The notes: generated by a model not told the origin, from the sequence alone. DNA of 36,313 nt from Dehalococcoidia bacterium (GCA_021160725.1 JAGHCA010000018.1:1-36313); one strand, 5' to 3'; positions 9,248 to 18,832 are shown, counted from the stretch's first letter. Numbers and translations are program-made.

Positions 9248-9422
9248 AGCAAATTTATTGTAGCAAGTGACTTGTATAGAGGCAAAAAACCACGCATTAT
9301 GTTACACTAATAGTCAGCCCGTAATGCCGTATAAGAATCCTCTCTCTTGACAGGCGGGATTTAGGTGAGGATAATATCTCCCTCCAGGAGAGGGATAACT
9401 GTTAGGATTTTTGTAGTTGGCT

Positions 9423-10274
9423 ATGACTGAACTAGATATCACTGCCTTCCTTCAACATTTGACACAGGACAAAGGCTATTCCCAGAATACTGTGGCTGCT
9501 TATCGCAACGATTTGACTCAAATGGCAGCTTTTATTGCCGCAGAGGAAGCGAAGGGCATATTAGAATCCTATGATGAACTCTTGAAGGGCTATTCACTTA
9601 AACTCAGAGAGAAGGGATACTCTGCAGCAACAACCGCCCGCAAGATTGCATCAGCCAGAACATTCTTCAAATTCATGGTTGATTCGGGAAGAGTCAAGGA
9701 AAATCCAACACAAAATCTGTCTTCTCCTCAAGTTAGCAGACACCCATTAAACTTCTTATCATCCTCCGAGTATCAAAAGCTGCTTGCCGAGCCAGCAAAG
9801 CTATCCACCCCAGAGGCTAAAAGAGATACGGTGATGCTGGAATTGCTCTATGCCACTGGCTTACGCATAAGCGAATTAGTATCATTAAATGTTAAAGATA
9901 TTGACTTGAAGCAACATTGCGCGCATATTGATGGTAAGAGACAGGTTCCTTTTGACCATAACTTAAGTCAGATTCTAGGAGATTTTCTCAGGAATGCCAG
10001 GCTGGATTTATTATACGACGAAAGAGAGGAAGCCCTATTTCTTAACCGACGTGGTAAGAGGCTAACCAGGCAGGGATTCTGGCAGATTATCAAGGATTAT
10101 GCTTCCAAGGCAGGACTGGGCAACAAAGTCACACCGCAGACCCTGCGACATAGCTTCGCCAGACGCAAATTACAAAGTGGGACTGACCTCCGTCAACTGC
10201 AGCAACTTTTGGGTCATGCATATATTTCCAGTACAAAAATTTATGAACGACTCCCTTCGAGGCAAAGAGAATGA
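9423..10274 (+). CDS. Tyrosine recombinase, XerC/XerD-like
   Basis: SAM-like N-terminus and catalytic motif set (ATGLRISELVSL, TLRHSFARRKLQSGTDLRQLQQLLGHAYISSTKIYERL). ATG at 9423 preferred over TTG at 9417. Confidence 0.93.
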   Translation: MTELDITAFLQHLTQDKGYSQNTVAAYRNDLTQMAAFIAAEEAKGILESYDELLKGYSLKLREKGYSAATTARKIASARTFFKFMVDSGRVKENPTQNLSSPQVSRHPLNFLSSSEYQKLLAEPAKLSTPEAKRDTVMLELLYATGLRISELVSLNVKDIDLKQHCAHIDGKRQVPFDHNLSQILGDFLRNARLDLLYDEREEALFLNRRGKRLTRQGFWQIIKDYASKAGLGNKVTPQTLRHSFARRKLQSGTDLRQLQQLLGHAYISSTKIYERLPSRQRE

Positions 10275-10513
10275 CGAAAAAATCACGGCGTACTAAAAAC
10301 AAACACCGGGTCGCAGCGACAAAGGCAGCAGGTGGGCTTTCGCAACAACCAAGGCCACAACCCACCAGTCTACAATCGCCAGCTCGAATACCTCCGACAG
10401 CTCAAGACTCGACCGACCGTTACGGATATGTTATATCCGAAGTAAAACGCATCGGCATCATTGCCGGTGCTATAATTCTGGTCCTCATAATATTATCTTT
10501 TATTCTTGGTTGA
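10271..10513 (+). CDS. Small protein with basic N-terminus and C-terminal TM helix
   Basis: 80 aa; ATGA overlap with the upstream recombinase; hydrophobic C-terminus IGIIAGAIILVLIILSFILG. Confidence 0.75.
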   Translation: MTKKSRRTKNKHRVAATKAAGGLSQQPRPQPTSLQSPARIPPTAQDSTDRYGYVISEVKRIGIIAGAIILVLIILSFILG

Positions 10514-11171
10514 CATTCCTAACTGGTATACTGCGGTGGATTTAGAGCGGGCTAGAGAGAATTTATTCAGATATCTTGGCCACGAGATCACAGACAAACG
10601 TGTAGTTGAAGCTATGAAGCGTGTTCCTCGTGAAGCCTTCGTACCACCACAGCAATATCATTCTGCTTATGATGACAGGCCCTTAAGCATTGGCTTTGGG
10701 CAAACTATCTCCCAACCCTTCATTGTGGCGCTGATGGTACAAGCTTTAGCACTCAGCGGAGATGACAAGGTACTGGAGGTAGGTACGGGAAGCGGCTACG
10801 AGGCAGCCATATTAGCTGAGTTAGCGCAGAAGGTGATTACCGTAGAGTGTATACCTGAATTGGCAAAATCAGCTAAGGAAGTCCTGGACAGGCTTGGTTA
10901 TTCCAACATCGAAGTTCACGTGGCTGGCAGGACTTTGGGTTGGCCAGAGGAAGCCCCCTATGATGCTATTATAGTTTCTGCTGGTGCTCCCACGGTGCCT
11001 CAAGTTCTTTTGGAACAACTAGCCTTGAATGGGCGATTGGTGATTCCTGTCGGCTCTCGCTGGCAACAAGAATTACTCAGGGTCACCAAACTAAGGAAAA
11101 GGAACAAAATAGAAAACTTAGGTGGCTGCTATTTCGTGCCGCTTATTGGTGAAGGTGCTTGGGAAAAGTAA
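10506..11171 (+). CDS. pcm: Protein-L-isoaspartate O-methyltransferase
   Basis: 221 aa; RVPREAFVP, GQTISQPFIVALM, VLEVGTGSGYEAAILA motifs. Confidence 0.94.
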   Translation: MVDIPNWYTAVDLERARENLFRYLGHEITDKRVVEAMKRVPREAFVPPQQYHSAYDDRPLSIGFGQTISQPFIVALMVQALALSGDDKVLEVGTGSGYEAAILAELAQKVITVECIPELAKSAKEVLDRLGYSNIEVHVAGRTLGWPEEAPYDAIIVSAGAPTVPQVLLEQLALNGRLVIPVGSRWQQELLRVTKLRKRNKIENLGGCYFVPLIGEGAWEK

Positions 11172-11199
11172 AGAGATTAAAGAAAAGGAGGTTAAAACT

Positions 11200-11754
11200 A
11201 TGGATATACTGGAAATAATAAAAACGAGGCGAAGCATTCGCCATTATGAATCTCAGCCCGTAGAAGAAGATAAGCTTAATACCATACTGGAAGCAGCCCG
11301 CTGGGCACCGTCTTGGAGTAATACCCAATGCTGGAGATTCATAGTAGTTAGAGATGAGGCAATAAAATCTCAGTTAGCTGAAACCCTTACACAGTGGAAT
11401 TCAGCCCGTTCTGCTTCTAGCGTGATACAGGCGCCGGTAGTTATTGCAGCTTGTGCTGAACTAGGAAAGTCTGGCTATAAGGATGGTGTGCTCTGCACAG
11501 ACAGAGATGATTGGCATGTTTTTGATGTAGCTTTGGCCGTCCAAAACCTCGTCTTAGTTGCTCACTCATTAGGTTTGGGAACGCTACACATTGGTGCCTT
11601 TGATGCTGGAGAGGCGGCTCGAATCCTGAAGGTACCGCCGCGAGTGGTCGTGATAGAACTGATTCTCCTCGGTTACCCCAAAAGGGTGGGGAAAACACCA
11701 CCCAGAAAGGAAATCTCTGAAATAGTATTCTATGAGTCTTACGGGCAAAAATAA
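11200..11754 (+). CDS. Nitroreductase family protein
   Basis: MDILEIIKTRRSIRHYESQPV...APSWSNTQCWRFIVV. ATG at 11200 follows an aaaaggaggt RBS; the 11122 start in the track is probably too long. Confidence 0.92.
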   Translation: MDILEIIKTRRSIRHYESQPVEEDKLNTILEAARWAPSWSNTQCWRFIVVRDEAIKSQLAETLTQWNSARSASSVIQAPVVIAACAELGKSGYKDGVLCTDRDDWHVFDVALAVQNLVLVAHSLGLGTLHIGAFDAGEAARILKVPPRVVVIELILLGYPKRVGKTPPRKEISEIVFYESYGQK

Positions 11755-11756
11755 CG

Positions 11757-11830
11757 TGCCCCCAAGGGGATTCGAACCCCTGATCTTCAGCTTGAAAGGC
11801 TGATGTCCTAGGCCTCTAGACGATAGGGGC
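11757..11830 (-). tRNA. tRNA-Glu (anticodon TTC)
   Basis: Reverse strand GCCCCTATCGTCTAGAGGCCTAGGACATCAGCCTTTCAAGCTGAAGATCAGGGGTTCGAATCCCCTTGGGGGCA folds as a cloverleaf with anticodon loop CTTTCAA and TTCGAAT. CCA not encoded. Confidence 0.95.
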
Positions 11831-12124
11831 AACGCTAAGCATTTTAAGGATAAATAGCTAAATATGCAAGTCCAGATAGCCAGGACTGTCTGCACTGCTT
11901 ATTTACTGCTCTGAGCAAAGAGAGCAACCCCTCACCTACCCTACGACTCGAAGCGAGAGGAAGAGGGATAGGCGATAAAATAAGTTCTTTGCCCACTTTC
12001 GGCTTGCTGGTGACTTGAATATAAGTTATCATGTGACAGTTATTATGCGTCCACAACTGGTAGTCTGAAAGTGTATTAGTATAAATTTCGAAGCGATTTA
12101 GTATACTCCCAAGAAGTACCGCGT

Positions 12125-14512
12125 ATGTCAAAAGCAACAAGGCAATCCCTCAAATTAGCTCATATTAGCGTCCGTGGTATTGTTCAGGGTGTCGGCTTCA
12201 GGCCTTTCGTCTATGCATTGGCTGTCGAACACAATCTTAAGGGGTGGGTTTACAACACTTCAGAGGATGTCAAGATTGAGGTAGAAGGTGAAGCAGAAGC
12301 TCTCAGGCAGTTTGAGCTGAAGCTGCAAAAAAAAGCCCCGCCCCTAGCTCATATCGAGAACATAACTATTGAGTATTACCCACCCTGCGGCTACAAGAAC
12401 TTTGAAATTCGGCATAGCCAGGCACAAAAAGGGAAATATCAGCTTATCTCTCCAGATATCGCTACTTGCCCGGCTTGCCTTAGCGAGTTGCTAAACCCTA
12501 AAGACCGGCGTTACCGCTATCCCTTTACCAACTGTACCAATTGCGGGCCGCGCTTTACCATAATCGAAGCTATGCCCTACGACCGCTCAAAAACAACCAT
12601 GCGTCACTTCCAGATGTGCCCTCAATGCCAGGCAGAATATAATAATCCTTTGGATCGCCGTTTCCATGCCCAGCCTAATGCCTGCCCGAAATGCGGCCCC
12701 CAGGTCGAGTTAGTTGATAACCAGAGCAACCTGATAACCAACTCGAATCCCATAGCCGCTGCCAGTCAGTTCCTCAAAGAAGGGAAAATTGTAGCCATTA
12801 AAGGCTTAGGGGGTTTTCTTTTAGCTTGTGACTCCACGATTGATACCGCAGTTAAAACGCTGCGGCAGAGGAAGAAGCGCCCTTCCAAACCGTTTGCCAT
12901 AATGGTATCAGATATAGGCGAAGCTAAAAGGCATTGCTATATCTCATCAGAGGAGGAAAAATTACTTACTTCACCTCAAAGCCCTATCGTGCTTATGAGG
13001 TGGAGAAAGAATTCCTCTGCATCTCGAGAGGTAGCGCCGAATTTACAGTTCTTGGGGGTTATGCTGCCATATACGCCGCTACACCACATACTGCTTAGAG
13101 ATACAGGCTTGCCTTTGGTAATGACCAGCGGCAATCTCAGTGAAGAGCCTATCGCCAGAGACAATGATGAGTCCTTAAGGAGACTTTCGGGAATTGCAGA
13201 TTACTTTCTAATCCACAATCGGGACATCTACTCCCGCTATGACGACAGCGTTGCCATAGTGGAAAGGGGGACAAGCCAGCTTATAAGGCGGGCGCGCAGC
13301 TACGCCCCCTATCCCATCCACCTCCCATTTAACGCCAGGCAGGTGCTAGGTTGCGGCGCTGAAGAGAAGAATACTTTCTGCCTGACCAAAGATAATTATG
13401 CCTTCGTATCTCAACACATCGGCGATATGGAGAATATGGAAACAGTGCAGCACTTTGACAGCACTATATCCCTGTATAAAAGACTTTTCCATATAGAACC
13501 TGAAATCATTGCTCATGATCTCCACCCCGATTATCTGGCTACCAGATATGCCCAGGAGTTAGGAAAATCCGGTATAAAGCTTATTCCTGTGCAGCACCAC
13601 TACGCCCATATCGTCAGTTGCATGGCTGATAACGGACTTGACTCCCCGGTTATAGGAGTGGCCCTCGATGGCACAGGGTTGGGCGTCGATGGAAATATCT
13701 GGGGAGGAGAATTCCTGGTAGCCGACTACCGCAATTTCAGAAGAGTAGGACATCTGGAATACCTGCCTTTGCCCGGTGGAGACGCGGCGATAAAACGACC
13801 CTACCGCACCGCCATAGCCTATATTCTCACCCTCCTGGGGGAAAATACTCTCAACGCTGTCATTGCGACACTGAACGAAGTGAAGGGAAAGCAATCTCAA
13901 TCAGCTTCTATCGGGCAAGTTAGTGAAGTCGAAATAGAGGTTATCAAGCGCCAGATAGAAAGAAAGATAAACTCACCGCTTACCTCAAGCATGGGACGCC
14001 TTTTTGATGCCATATCAGCCCTGTTAGGAATAAGGGGCGAGATAGATTACGAAGGACAGGCAGCGGTGGAATTGGAAATGGCTGCCTTCTCCTCCGCCAT
14101 TGCGAAGCCTGTCCCGAGCGGAGCAAGGGAACTCGATGAAGCACTCCGGCAGGCACAGAAAAGCTACCCCTACCGCATAGTGGAAGACAAAGGAGTAAGA
14201 ATCGTGCGTCTGCAAGACCTGCTCTCAACCGTAATAGAAGACTTACAACAGGGTACCTCGAAGGGAAGGATATCAGTCAAATTTCACAATACCGTAGCTC
14301 GGATGGTAAGCGAGATGTGTCGCTTGATAGCCGATGAAACCGGCATCAATCATGTAGCCTTAAGTGGCGGCGTATTCCAGAATCGCTTGCTACTGAGAAA
14401 AACGGTCAGCTTACTAGAAAGCAGCGGTTTCCAGGTCTTTACGCACAGGCAAGTACCCTGTAACGACGGCGGTATCTCCCTGGGGCAAGCCGTCATCGCC
14501 AATTTCATGTAA
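12125..14512 (+). CDS. hypF: [NiFe]-hydrogenase maturation carbamoyltransferase HypF
   Basis: 795 aa; acylphosphatase N-terminus (VRGIVQGVGFRPFVY), zinc-finger CxxC clusters, YrdC-like and Kae1-like domains (VQHHYAHIVSCMADNGL, ALSGGVFQNRLLL). Confidence 0.97.
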   Translation: MSKATRQSLKLAHISVRGIVQGVGFRPFVYALAVEHNLKGWVYNTSEDVKIEVEGEAEALRQFELKLQKKAPPLAHIENITIEYYPPCGYKNFEIRHSQAQKGKYQLISPDIATCPACLSELLNPKDRRYRYPFTNCTNCGPRFTIIEAMPYDRSKTTMRHFQMCPQCQAEYNNPLDRRFHAQPNACPKCGPQVELVDNQSNLITNSNPIAAASQFLKEGKIVAIKGLGGFLLACDSTIDTAVKTLRQRKKRPSKPFAIMVSDIGEAKRHCYISSEEEKLLTSPQSPIVLMRWRKNSSASREVAPNLQFLGVMLPYTPLHHILLRDTGLPLVMTSGNLSEEPIARDNDESLRRLSGIADYFLIHNRDIYSRYDDSVAIVERGTSQLIRRARSYAPYPIHLPFNARQVLGCGAEEKNTFCLTKDNYAFVSQHIGDMENMETVQHFDSTISLYKRLFHIEPEIIAHDLHPDYLATRYAQELGKSGIKLIPVQHHYAHIVSCMADNGLDSPVIGVALDGTGLGVDGNIWGGEFLVADYRNFRRVGHLEYLPLPGGDAAIKRPYRTAIAYILTLLGENTLNAVIATLNEVKGKQSQSASIGQVSEVEIEVIKRQIERKINSPLTSSMGRLFDAISALLGIRGEIDYEGQAAVELEMAAFSSAIAKPVPSGARELDEALRQAQKSYPYRIVEDKGVRIVRLQDLLSTVIEDLQQGTSKGRISVKFHNTVARMVSEMCRLIADETGINHVALSGGVFQNRLLLRKTVSLLESSGFQVFTHRQVPCNDGGISLGQAVIANFM
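13859..13899 (+). repeat. Dispersed repeat copy inside hypF (cattgcgacactgaacgaagtgaagggaaagcaatctca-like)
   Basis: Matches the cattgcgag...gaagcaatct pattern of intergenic copies (e.g. 21838-21880, 30943-30980). Confidence 0.65.
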
Positions 14513-14620
14513 TCCGGCTTTCTGCGGTTGCCCGACGAAATCGGAGACTCCTCTATCACTCTGAGTCCTGATTTATCGGGACGAAGCAGTCCTCGGTGGA
14601 GAAATAGAATCGCCCCCATT

Positions 14621-15613
14621 TTAGCCAGCCTGCCAGCTCAGAAAAGGATAGGTCACTGCACTCACGATATTCCAGATATAGTCGGAGTTGGTCTGGCCAG
14701 AAGCAACCGCTGTTATATTCCACGCCGCGGCTGTGAAGGTTGCGATGTCCATCATCTCTGCGGTAGTCTTGCCTGTCCCACCAGCTGAAGCACTTTGTCC
14801 GCTGGTTTCTGTATCCCAGAAGGAATTGCTCACGGTGCCATCATTCCATCCCACCAGACCGCCAACATCTGAATTGCCAATCACACCGCCTGTGGAATAG
14901 GAATTGCTTACAGTGCCGTCATTACCTCCCACCAGTCCGCCAACATGTGAATCCCCAGTCACGTTGCCTGTGGAATAGGAGTCGCTTACAGTGCCGGCAT
15001 TGCCTCCCACCAATCCGCCAACATGTGAATCCCCAGTCACGTTGCCTGTGGAATAGGAATTGTTTACAGTACCACCAGTACCACCACTACCTCCAACCAG
15101 TCCACCAACATATCCCTCGCCAGTTACGTTGCCACTGGAACTGGAGTTGCTCACAATGCCATAGTGTGTTCCCACCAGATTGCCAACATACCACTGGCCA
15201 GTCACATCAGCATTCACTACGGTGATATTTTGGATGACTCCCCCTTCGCCAACAGCACCGAAAAGCGCCACATCTCTTTCGGCAGGGCGGTTGATAAATA
15301 GGTCGCGCACTTCGTATCCTTGACCATCGAAAGTCCCGGTAAATGGGTTAGCAGGAGTTCCAATTGGCTGCCAGCCCTGTCCCTCATTGGCTATCGGGCT
15401 CACCAGTTCCTCATAACCGGGAGTAGTGGAATCAAGGTCGTTCATCAGGCGGGGATGGCCGCTCAAGTTGCTCCTGATAGCATCCAAATCATACCAAGTC
15501 CGTATTTCTGCCTTTTGAGAAAATGGGCTACAGCCTGCCATCCCGGCAACTAAAGCCATCGTAATCAAAAAGATGCTGCCCCTTGCCACATAGTTTCTTA
15601 ATTTTCCCAACAT
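14621..15613 (-). CDS. Lipoprotein with tandem GLUG-type repeats
   Basis: 330 aa; lipobox VAGMAGC; repeated GDSHVGGLVGGNxGTVSxSYSTGNVT units (26 aa / 78 bp) and SFWDTETSGQSASAGGTGKTTAEM. Confidence 0.88.
   Translation of the reverse strand: MLGKLRNYVARGSIFLITMALVAGMAGCSPFSQKAEIRTWYDLDAIRSNLSGHPRLMNDLDSTTPGYEELVSPIANEGQGWQPIGTPANPFTGTFDGQGYEVRDLFINRPAERDVALFGAVGEGGVIQNITVVNADVTGQWYVGNLVGTHYGIVSNSSSSGNVTGEGYVGGLVGGSGGTGGTVNNSYSTGNVTGDSHVGGLVGGNAGTVSDSYSTGNVTGDSHVGGLVGGNDGTVSNSYSTGGVIGNSDVGGLVGWNDGTVSNSFWDTETSGQSASAGGTGKTTAEMMDIATFTAAAWNITAVASGQTNSDYIWNIVSAVTYPFLSWQAG
14860..15120. repeat. 78-bp tandem repeats encoding GLUG motifs
   Basis: caacatgtgaatccccagtcacgttgcctgtggaatagga occurs at 14941 and again at 15019 (78-bp period), with diverged units on both sides. 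Confidence 0.85.
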
Positions 15614-15744
15614 CTCCAGCTCCTAACCTAACGGGATAAATTCTTTTTTATTAAAATCTTGATAATTAATAATATATTACAATTTATTGTCAAGAAAATC
15701 GATTTTGGGTGTGCATCAATTGAGATATCGCTCCACTGGTGAGT

Positions 15745-16284
15745 CTATTTCCCTTGCCGTATATAGAGAAACATAAGCAGGGCAGCAATGCTTTTGGCAT
15801 CGCAGATTTCACCCGAGGCAATAAGCCGGGGTATCTCATCCCGGGAAACACGGACAAGCCCGATATCTTCAGTATCCTCAGCCACAAGACGAGAGGGCAC
15901 CAAGTCATTAGCCAAAAAGCAATGGAGATACTCTGTGCCATAGCCCGGGACGGTATAAAAGCCGCCCAATTTGTCTATTTTCCGGGGTAGATAGCCAACT
16001 TCTTCCTGCAATTCACGTCGCACAGAGTCAATGGGCTCCTCACCAGGGTCAACACCACCAGCCGGTATCTCCAGAAGAAACCTGCCCACGGGATAGCGGA
16101 ATTGGCGAACCAGAAGAACATTATCTTGCTCATCCAGAGCCACCACAGCTATACAATCGCTGTGCTCCACTACGTCTCTGGTGGTCTCTTTACCATTGGC
16201 TTTCTCCACGGTGTCAACACGTATATTTACCGCTTGCCCCCGGTAAATCTGCTGGCTAGCTATCTTCTTTTCCGGCTTCACCAT
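15745..16284 (-). CDS. NUDIX hydrolase (ADP-ribose pyrophosphatase-like)
   Basis: 179 aa; NUDIX box GGVDPGEEPIDSVRRELQEEVGY. Confidence 0.95.
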   Translation of the reverse strand: MVKPEKKIASQQIYRGQAVNIRVDTVEKANGKETTRDVVEHSDCIAVVALDEQDNVLLVRQFRYPVGRFLLEIPAGGVDPGEEPIDSVRRELQEEVGYLPRKIDKLGGFYTVPGYGTEYLHCFLANDLVPSRLVAEDTEDIGLVRVSRDEIPRLIASGEICDAKSIAALLMFLYIRQGK

Positions 16285-16304
16285 ACTTTAATTACATTCA
16301 CTTT

Positions 16305-16375
16305 TCATTCTGAGCGAAGTGAAGAATCTCAGAGATTCTTCGTCGCCAAATCCCTTTGGACTCCTCAGAATGACA
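16305..16375. repeat. Inverted dispersed repeat (tcattctgagcgaagtgaagaatctc ... ctcctcagaatgaca)
   Basis: Opposing tcattctgag/ctcagaatga ends and internal gaatctcagagattc palindrome; intergenic. Confidence 0.6.
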
Positions 16376-16409
16376 TTACTAAACGCTCTCAATATACTCT
16401 TGCCGAGCT

Positions 16410-16874
16410 TCAAAGGTAGCGAATAAGAGCGACCTCATCGCAGTTGGGAAACTTGGGACAGCGATAACATTCCGCCCATACCTTTTGGGGCAACTCCGCT
16501 TTGTCGATTAGCTGAAAGCCATGCCTTTCGAAAAAACCAGGCTTGCGAACGAGACAAAAAACCCTGGGTATACCCAACTCCTTAGCCTCTTTGAGACAGG
16601 CCTGGATAAGCAAAGAACCGATCCTCTGGTTCTGTTCCTGTTCAGCGACAGCCAGAGACCTGATTTCAGCTAAATCAACCCAGGCAACATGCAATGCAGC
16701 ACAAGCGACAACCCTATCTCCCTCTTTGGCTACAAAGTAATCTCTGATACCCTCATATATATCAGCTAAGGCACGAGGTAACAACTCTCCTTTATCAGCA
16801 AAATAACTGATCATCCGATGCATGGAATTAGCATCGCTTACCTTTGCCTTTTCAATTTTTATATCAGCTTTCAA
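16410..16874 (-). CDS. GNAT N-acetyltransferase, ArgA/N-acetylglutamate synthase-like
   Basis: 154 aa; AEIRSLAVAEQEQNQRIGSLLIQACLKEAKELGIPRVFCL...FFERHGF. Confidence 0.88.
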   Translation of the reverse strand: MKADIKIEKAKVSDANSMHRMISYFADKGELLPRALADIYEGIRDYFVAKEGDRVVACAALHVAWVDLAEIRSLAVAEQEQNQRIGSLLIQACLKEAKELGIPRVFCLVRKPGFFERHGFQLIDKAELPQKVWAECYRCPKFPNCDEVALIRYL

Positions 16875-17685
16875 TTCTTCCTCCTCCCAGTTTTTGCCAC
16901 AGCGAATTATAGAAGTATGTTGGCTCGTGAATTCTTAAAAAGCGAGCTATGTGAGGGCTGAGCTTCACTCTGACATTTTGCCCGTCTGATAATGGCAATT
17001 CAACTTGTCCATCAATGCTAAGTACAACCTTATCTCTCGTGGCAACCTTCAAATCAACTATGCTCTGTGGAGACAGTACTAAGGTATAGCTCAATCCCAG
17101 ATGGCAGGATATTGGTTGAAGGACGATTTCCCTGGATTGGGGATACAGAATCGGTCCACCAGAGGCCAGAGAATAGCTGGTGCTCCCAGTAGCGGTGGCT
17201 ACAATGACGCCATCAGCACGGTAAGTAGTTAACACTGCACCATCAATTTCTGCTTCGATATTGGCCAGCCGAACCGCAACACTTCGTAGCACGACATCGT
17301 TTAAAGCATGGAAGCTCTTATAGCCAATCTGAGCCTCGAGCATAGCTCTTTCCTCGATCCAGCCTGCTCCCTCGAGCAAATCAGGTAAATTAGACAAGAC
17401 TTCATTGCCATCTATTTCTGTAATAAATCCCAGCCTGCCCAGGTTTATACCTAAAATGGGCACGGCTAGGGGAGTTACAATTCGGACAGTACGGAGGATA
17501 GTGCCATCCCCACCAATACTGAGAATTAACTCCGTGCCCACCACCTTGGTTTTAGCTTCATCTTCCTCCCAAGCTGAACATCGCCACGAAATGACTCCCT
17601 GAGAGGATAGCAACTCTTCCAGCTTCTCAGCTAGGCTTCGGGCTTTCTCCCGTAGTGGGTGATACAGAATACCAATACGCTTCAC
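16864..17685 (-). CDS. nadK: NAD(+) kinase
   Basis: 273 aa; SIGGDGTILRTVR, GINLGRLGFITEI, ATGSTSYSLASGGPI motifs. Confidence 0.96.
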   Translation of the reverse strand: MKRIGILYHPLREKARSLAEKLEELLSSQGVISWRCSAWEEDEAKTKVVGTELILSIGGDGTILRTVRIVTPLAVPILGINLGRLGFITEIDGNEVLSNLPDLLEGAGWIEERAMLEAQIGYKSFHALNDVVLRSVAVRLANIEAEIDGAVLTTYRADGVIVATATGSTSYSLASGGPILYPQSREIVLQPISCHLGLSYTLVLSPQSIVDLKVATRDKVVLSIDGQVELPLSDGQNVRVKLSPHIARFLRIHEPTYFYNSLWQKLGGGRIES

Positions 17686-17730
17686 AGGTGAGCGAAGTGT
17701 AGCACTGGTAAATTCTGACTGTCAAACCAT

Positions 17731-18735
17731 TTAACATATCCGGGGTAGCAATTCCCCGGACAACATATCCACGATTCGGGAGGGGCCGAGCTTGGTTTTC
17801 ATTACTACCCTCCCCGGATGCTCTTTGGTTACCTCGCCGATGATAGCAGCATCTCTACCATAGTTATTTTTTTTCATGCGGGTAAGAATCTTATTGGCAT
17901 CGGCGGGATCAACTACAGCTACCATCTTACCTTCATTTGCCACATAAATGGGATCCAGTCCCAGGAGTTCGCAGGCAGCTTTAACCTCCTCCCTCACAGG
18001 TATCTTAGCCTCTTCTACCACAATACCCACATTCGATTGCCACGCCAATTCGTTGAGCGTAGTCGCCAACCCTCCCCTGGTGGGGTCACGCAGACAATGA
18101 ACATTGGACGAGACCTCCAGCATCTGAGACACCAGTTTGCTCAATGGAGCACAGTCGCTTTCCAAAGCCATGGAGAACTTCAATCCCTCACGCTGACTCA
18201 TTATAGCAATGCCGTGGTCGCCAATGGTGCCACTCAACAGGACTTTGTCTCCAACTCTGGCATTAGCTCCCGAAATATCAACTCCGGCAGAGATTATTCC
18301 TACTCCTGAGGTGGTGATAAACAACTTGTCAGCTTGCCCTCGGTTTACTACCTTGGTATCCCCGGCGATTATACTTACCTCGGCTTCTTCAGCAGCTTTC
18401 TTTACTGATTGCACTACCTGCTCAAGCTCACTTAAGAGGAAACCCTCTTCTATGATTGCTGAGAGACTCAAATATAGAGGTCTGGCTCCATTCATAGCTA
18501 AGTCGTTCACTGTGCCACAAACGGCTAGCTTGCCTATATCCCCGCCGGGGAAAAATATGGGATTTACCACATAGCTATCAGTGGTGAAAGCCAGACGTCC
18601 GCTGGCTTCGAAAACAGCTGAATCATCTAATTTATTCAACGCCGGATTAGCCAGGAAGGGAAGAAATTTTTTCTCCACCAATTCGTGGCTCAACTTGCCA
18701 CCGCTGCCATGAGCTAAAAGAACGCTCTCATCCAT
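17731..18735 (-). CDS. hypE: Hydrogenase expression/formation protein HypE
   Basis: 334 aa; LAHGSGGKLSHELV, TTDSYVVNPIFFPGGDIGKLAVCGTVNDLAMNGA, C-terminal PRIC. Confidence 0.96.
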   Translation of the reverse strand: MDESVLLAHGSGGKLSHELVEKKFLPFLANPALNKLDDSAVFEASGRLAFTTDSYVVNPIFFPGGDIGKLAVCGTVNDLAMNGARPLYLSLSAIIEEGFLLSELEQVVQSVKKAAEEAEVSIIAGDTKVVNRGQADKLFITTSGVGIISAGVDISGANARVGDKVLLSGTIGDHGIAIMSQREGLKFSMALESDCAPLSKLVSQMLEVSSNVHCLRDPTRGGLATTLNELAWQSNVGIVVEEAKIPVREEVKAACELLGLDPIYVANEGKMVAVVDPADANKILTRMKKNNYGRDAAIIGEVTKEHPGRVVMKTKLGPSRIVDMLSGELLPRIC

Positions 18736-18796
18736 AAGACCGCTCCAAACAGTTTAGTTTCTCTATAAGTTCCATCTTAAAATCAGGCTCTCGCCT

Positions 18797-18832
18797 TCAT
18801 AACTCCCCCGGCCCCTCTTATCTTAAGAGGGG
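18797..18832. repeat. Intergenic copy (inverted) of the CCCCTCTTAAGATAAGAGGGGCCGGGGGAGTTATGA repeat
   Basis: Reverse complement is essentially identical to the copy at 2053-2089 inside the 708-aa ORF; contains a 9-bp perfect stem (cccctctta/taagagggg). Confidence 0.85.

Noticed and set aside
9417-10274. Recombinase as the integrase of a genomic island at tRNA-Glu
   Set aside because: No attachment-site direct repeat of the tRNA 3' end was noticed. The gene is followed by housekeeping genes in an apparent operon (ATGA overlap, pcm).
11584-11895. 103-aa minus-strand ORF crossing tRNA-Glu
   Set aside because: It overlaps a well-supported tRNA and the nitroreductase gene.
13559-13900. Antisense ORF of 113 aa in hypF (and similar antisense ORFs in ilvD, ilvB, the lipoproteins and the PPC gene)
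   Set aside because: Shadow frames of strong coding genes, with no recognisable motifs or RBS.
14860-15120. CRISPR-like regular repeats
   Set aside because: The repeats are contiguous 78-bp coding units of a GLUG protein, with no unique spacers.
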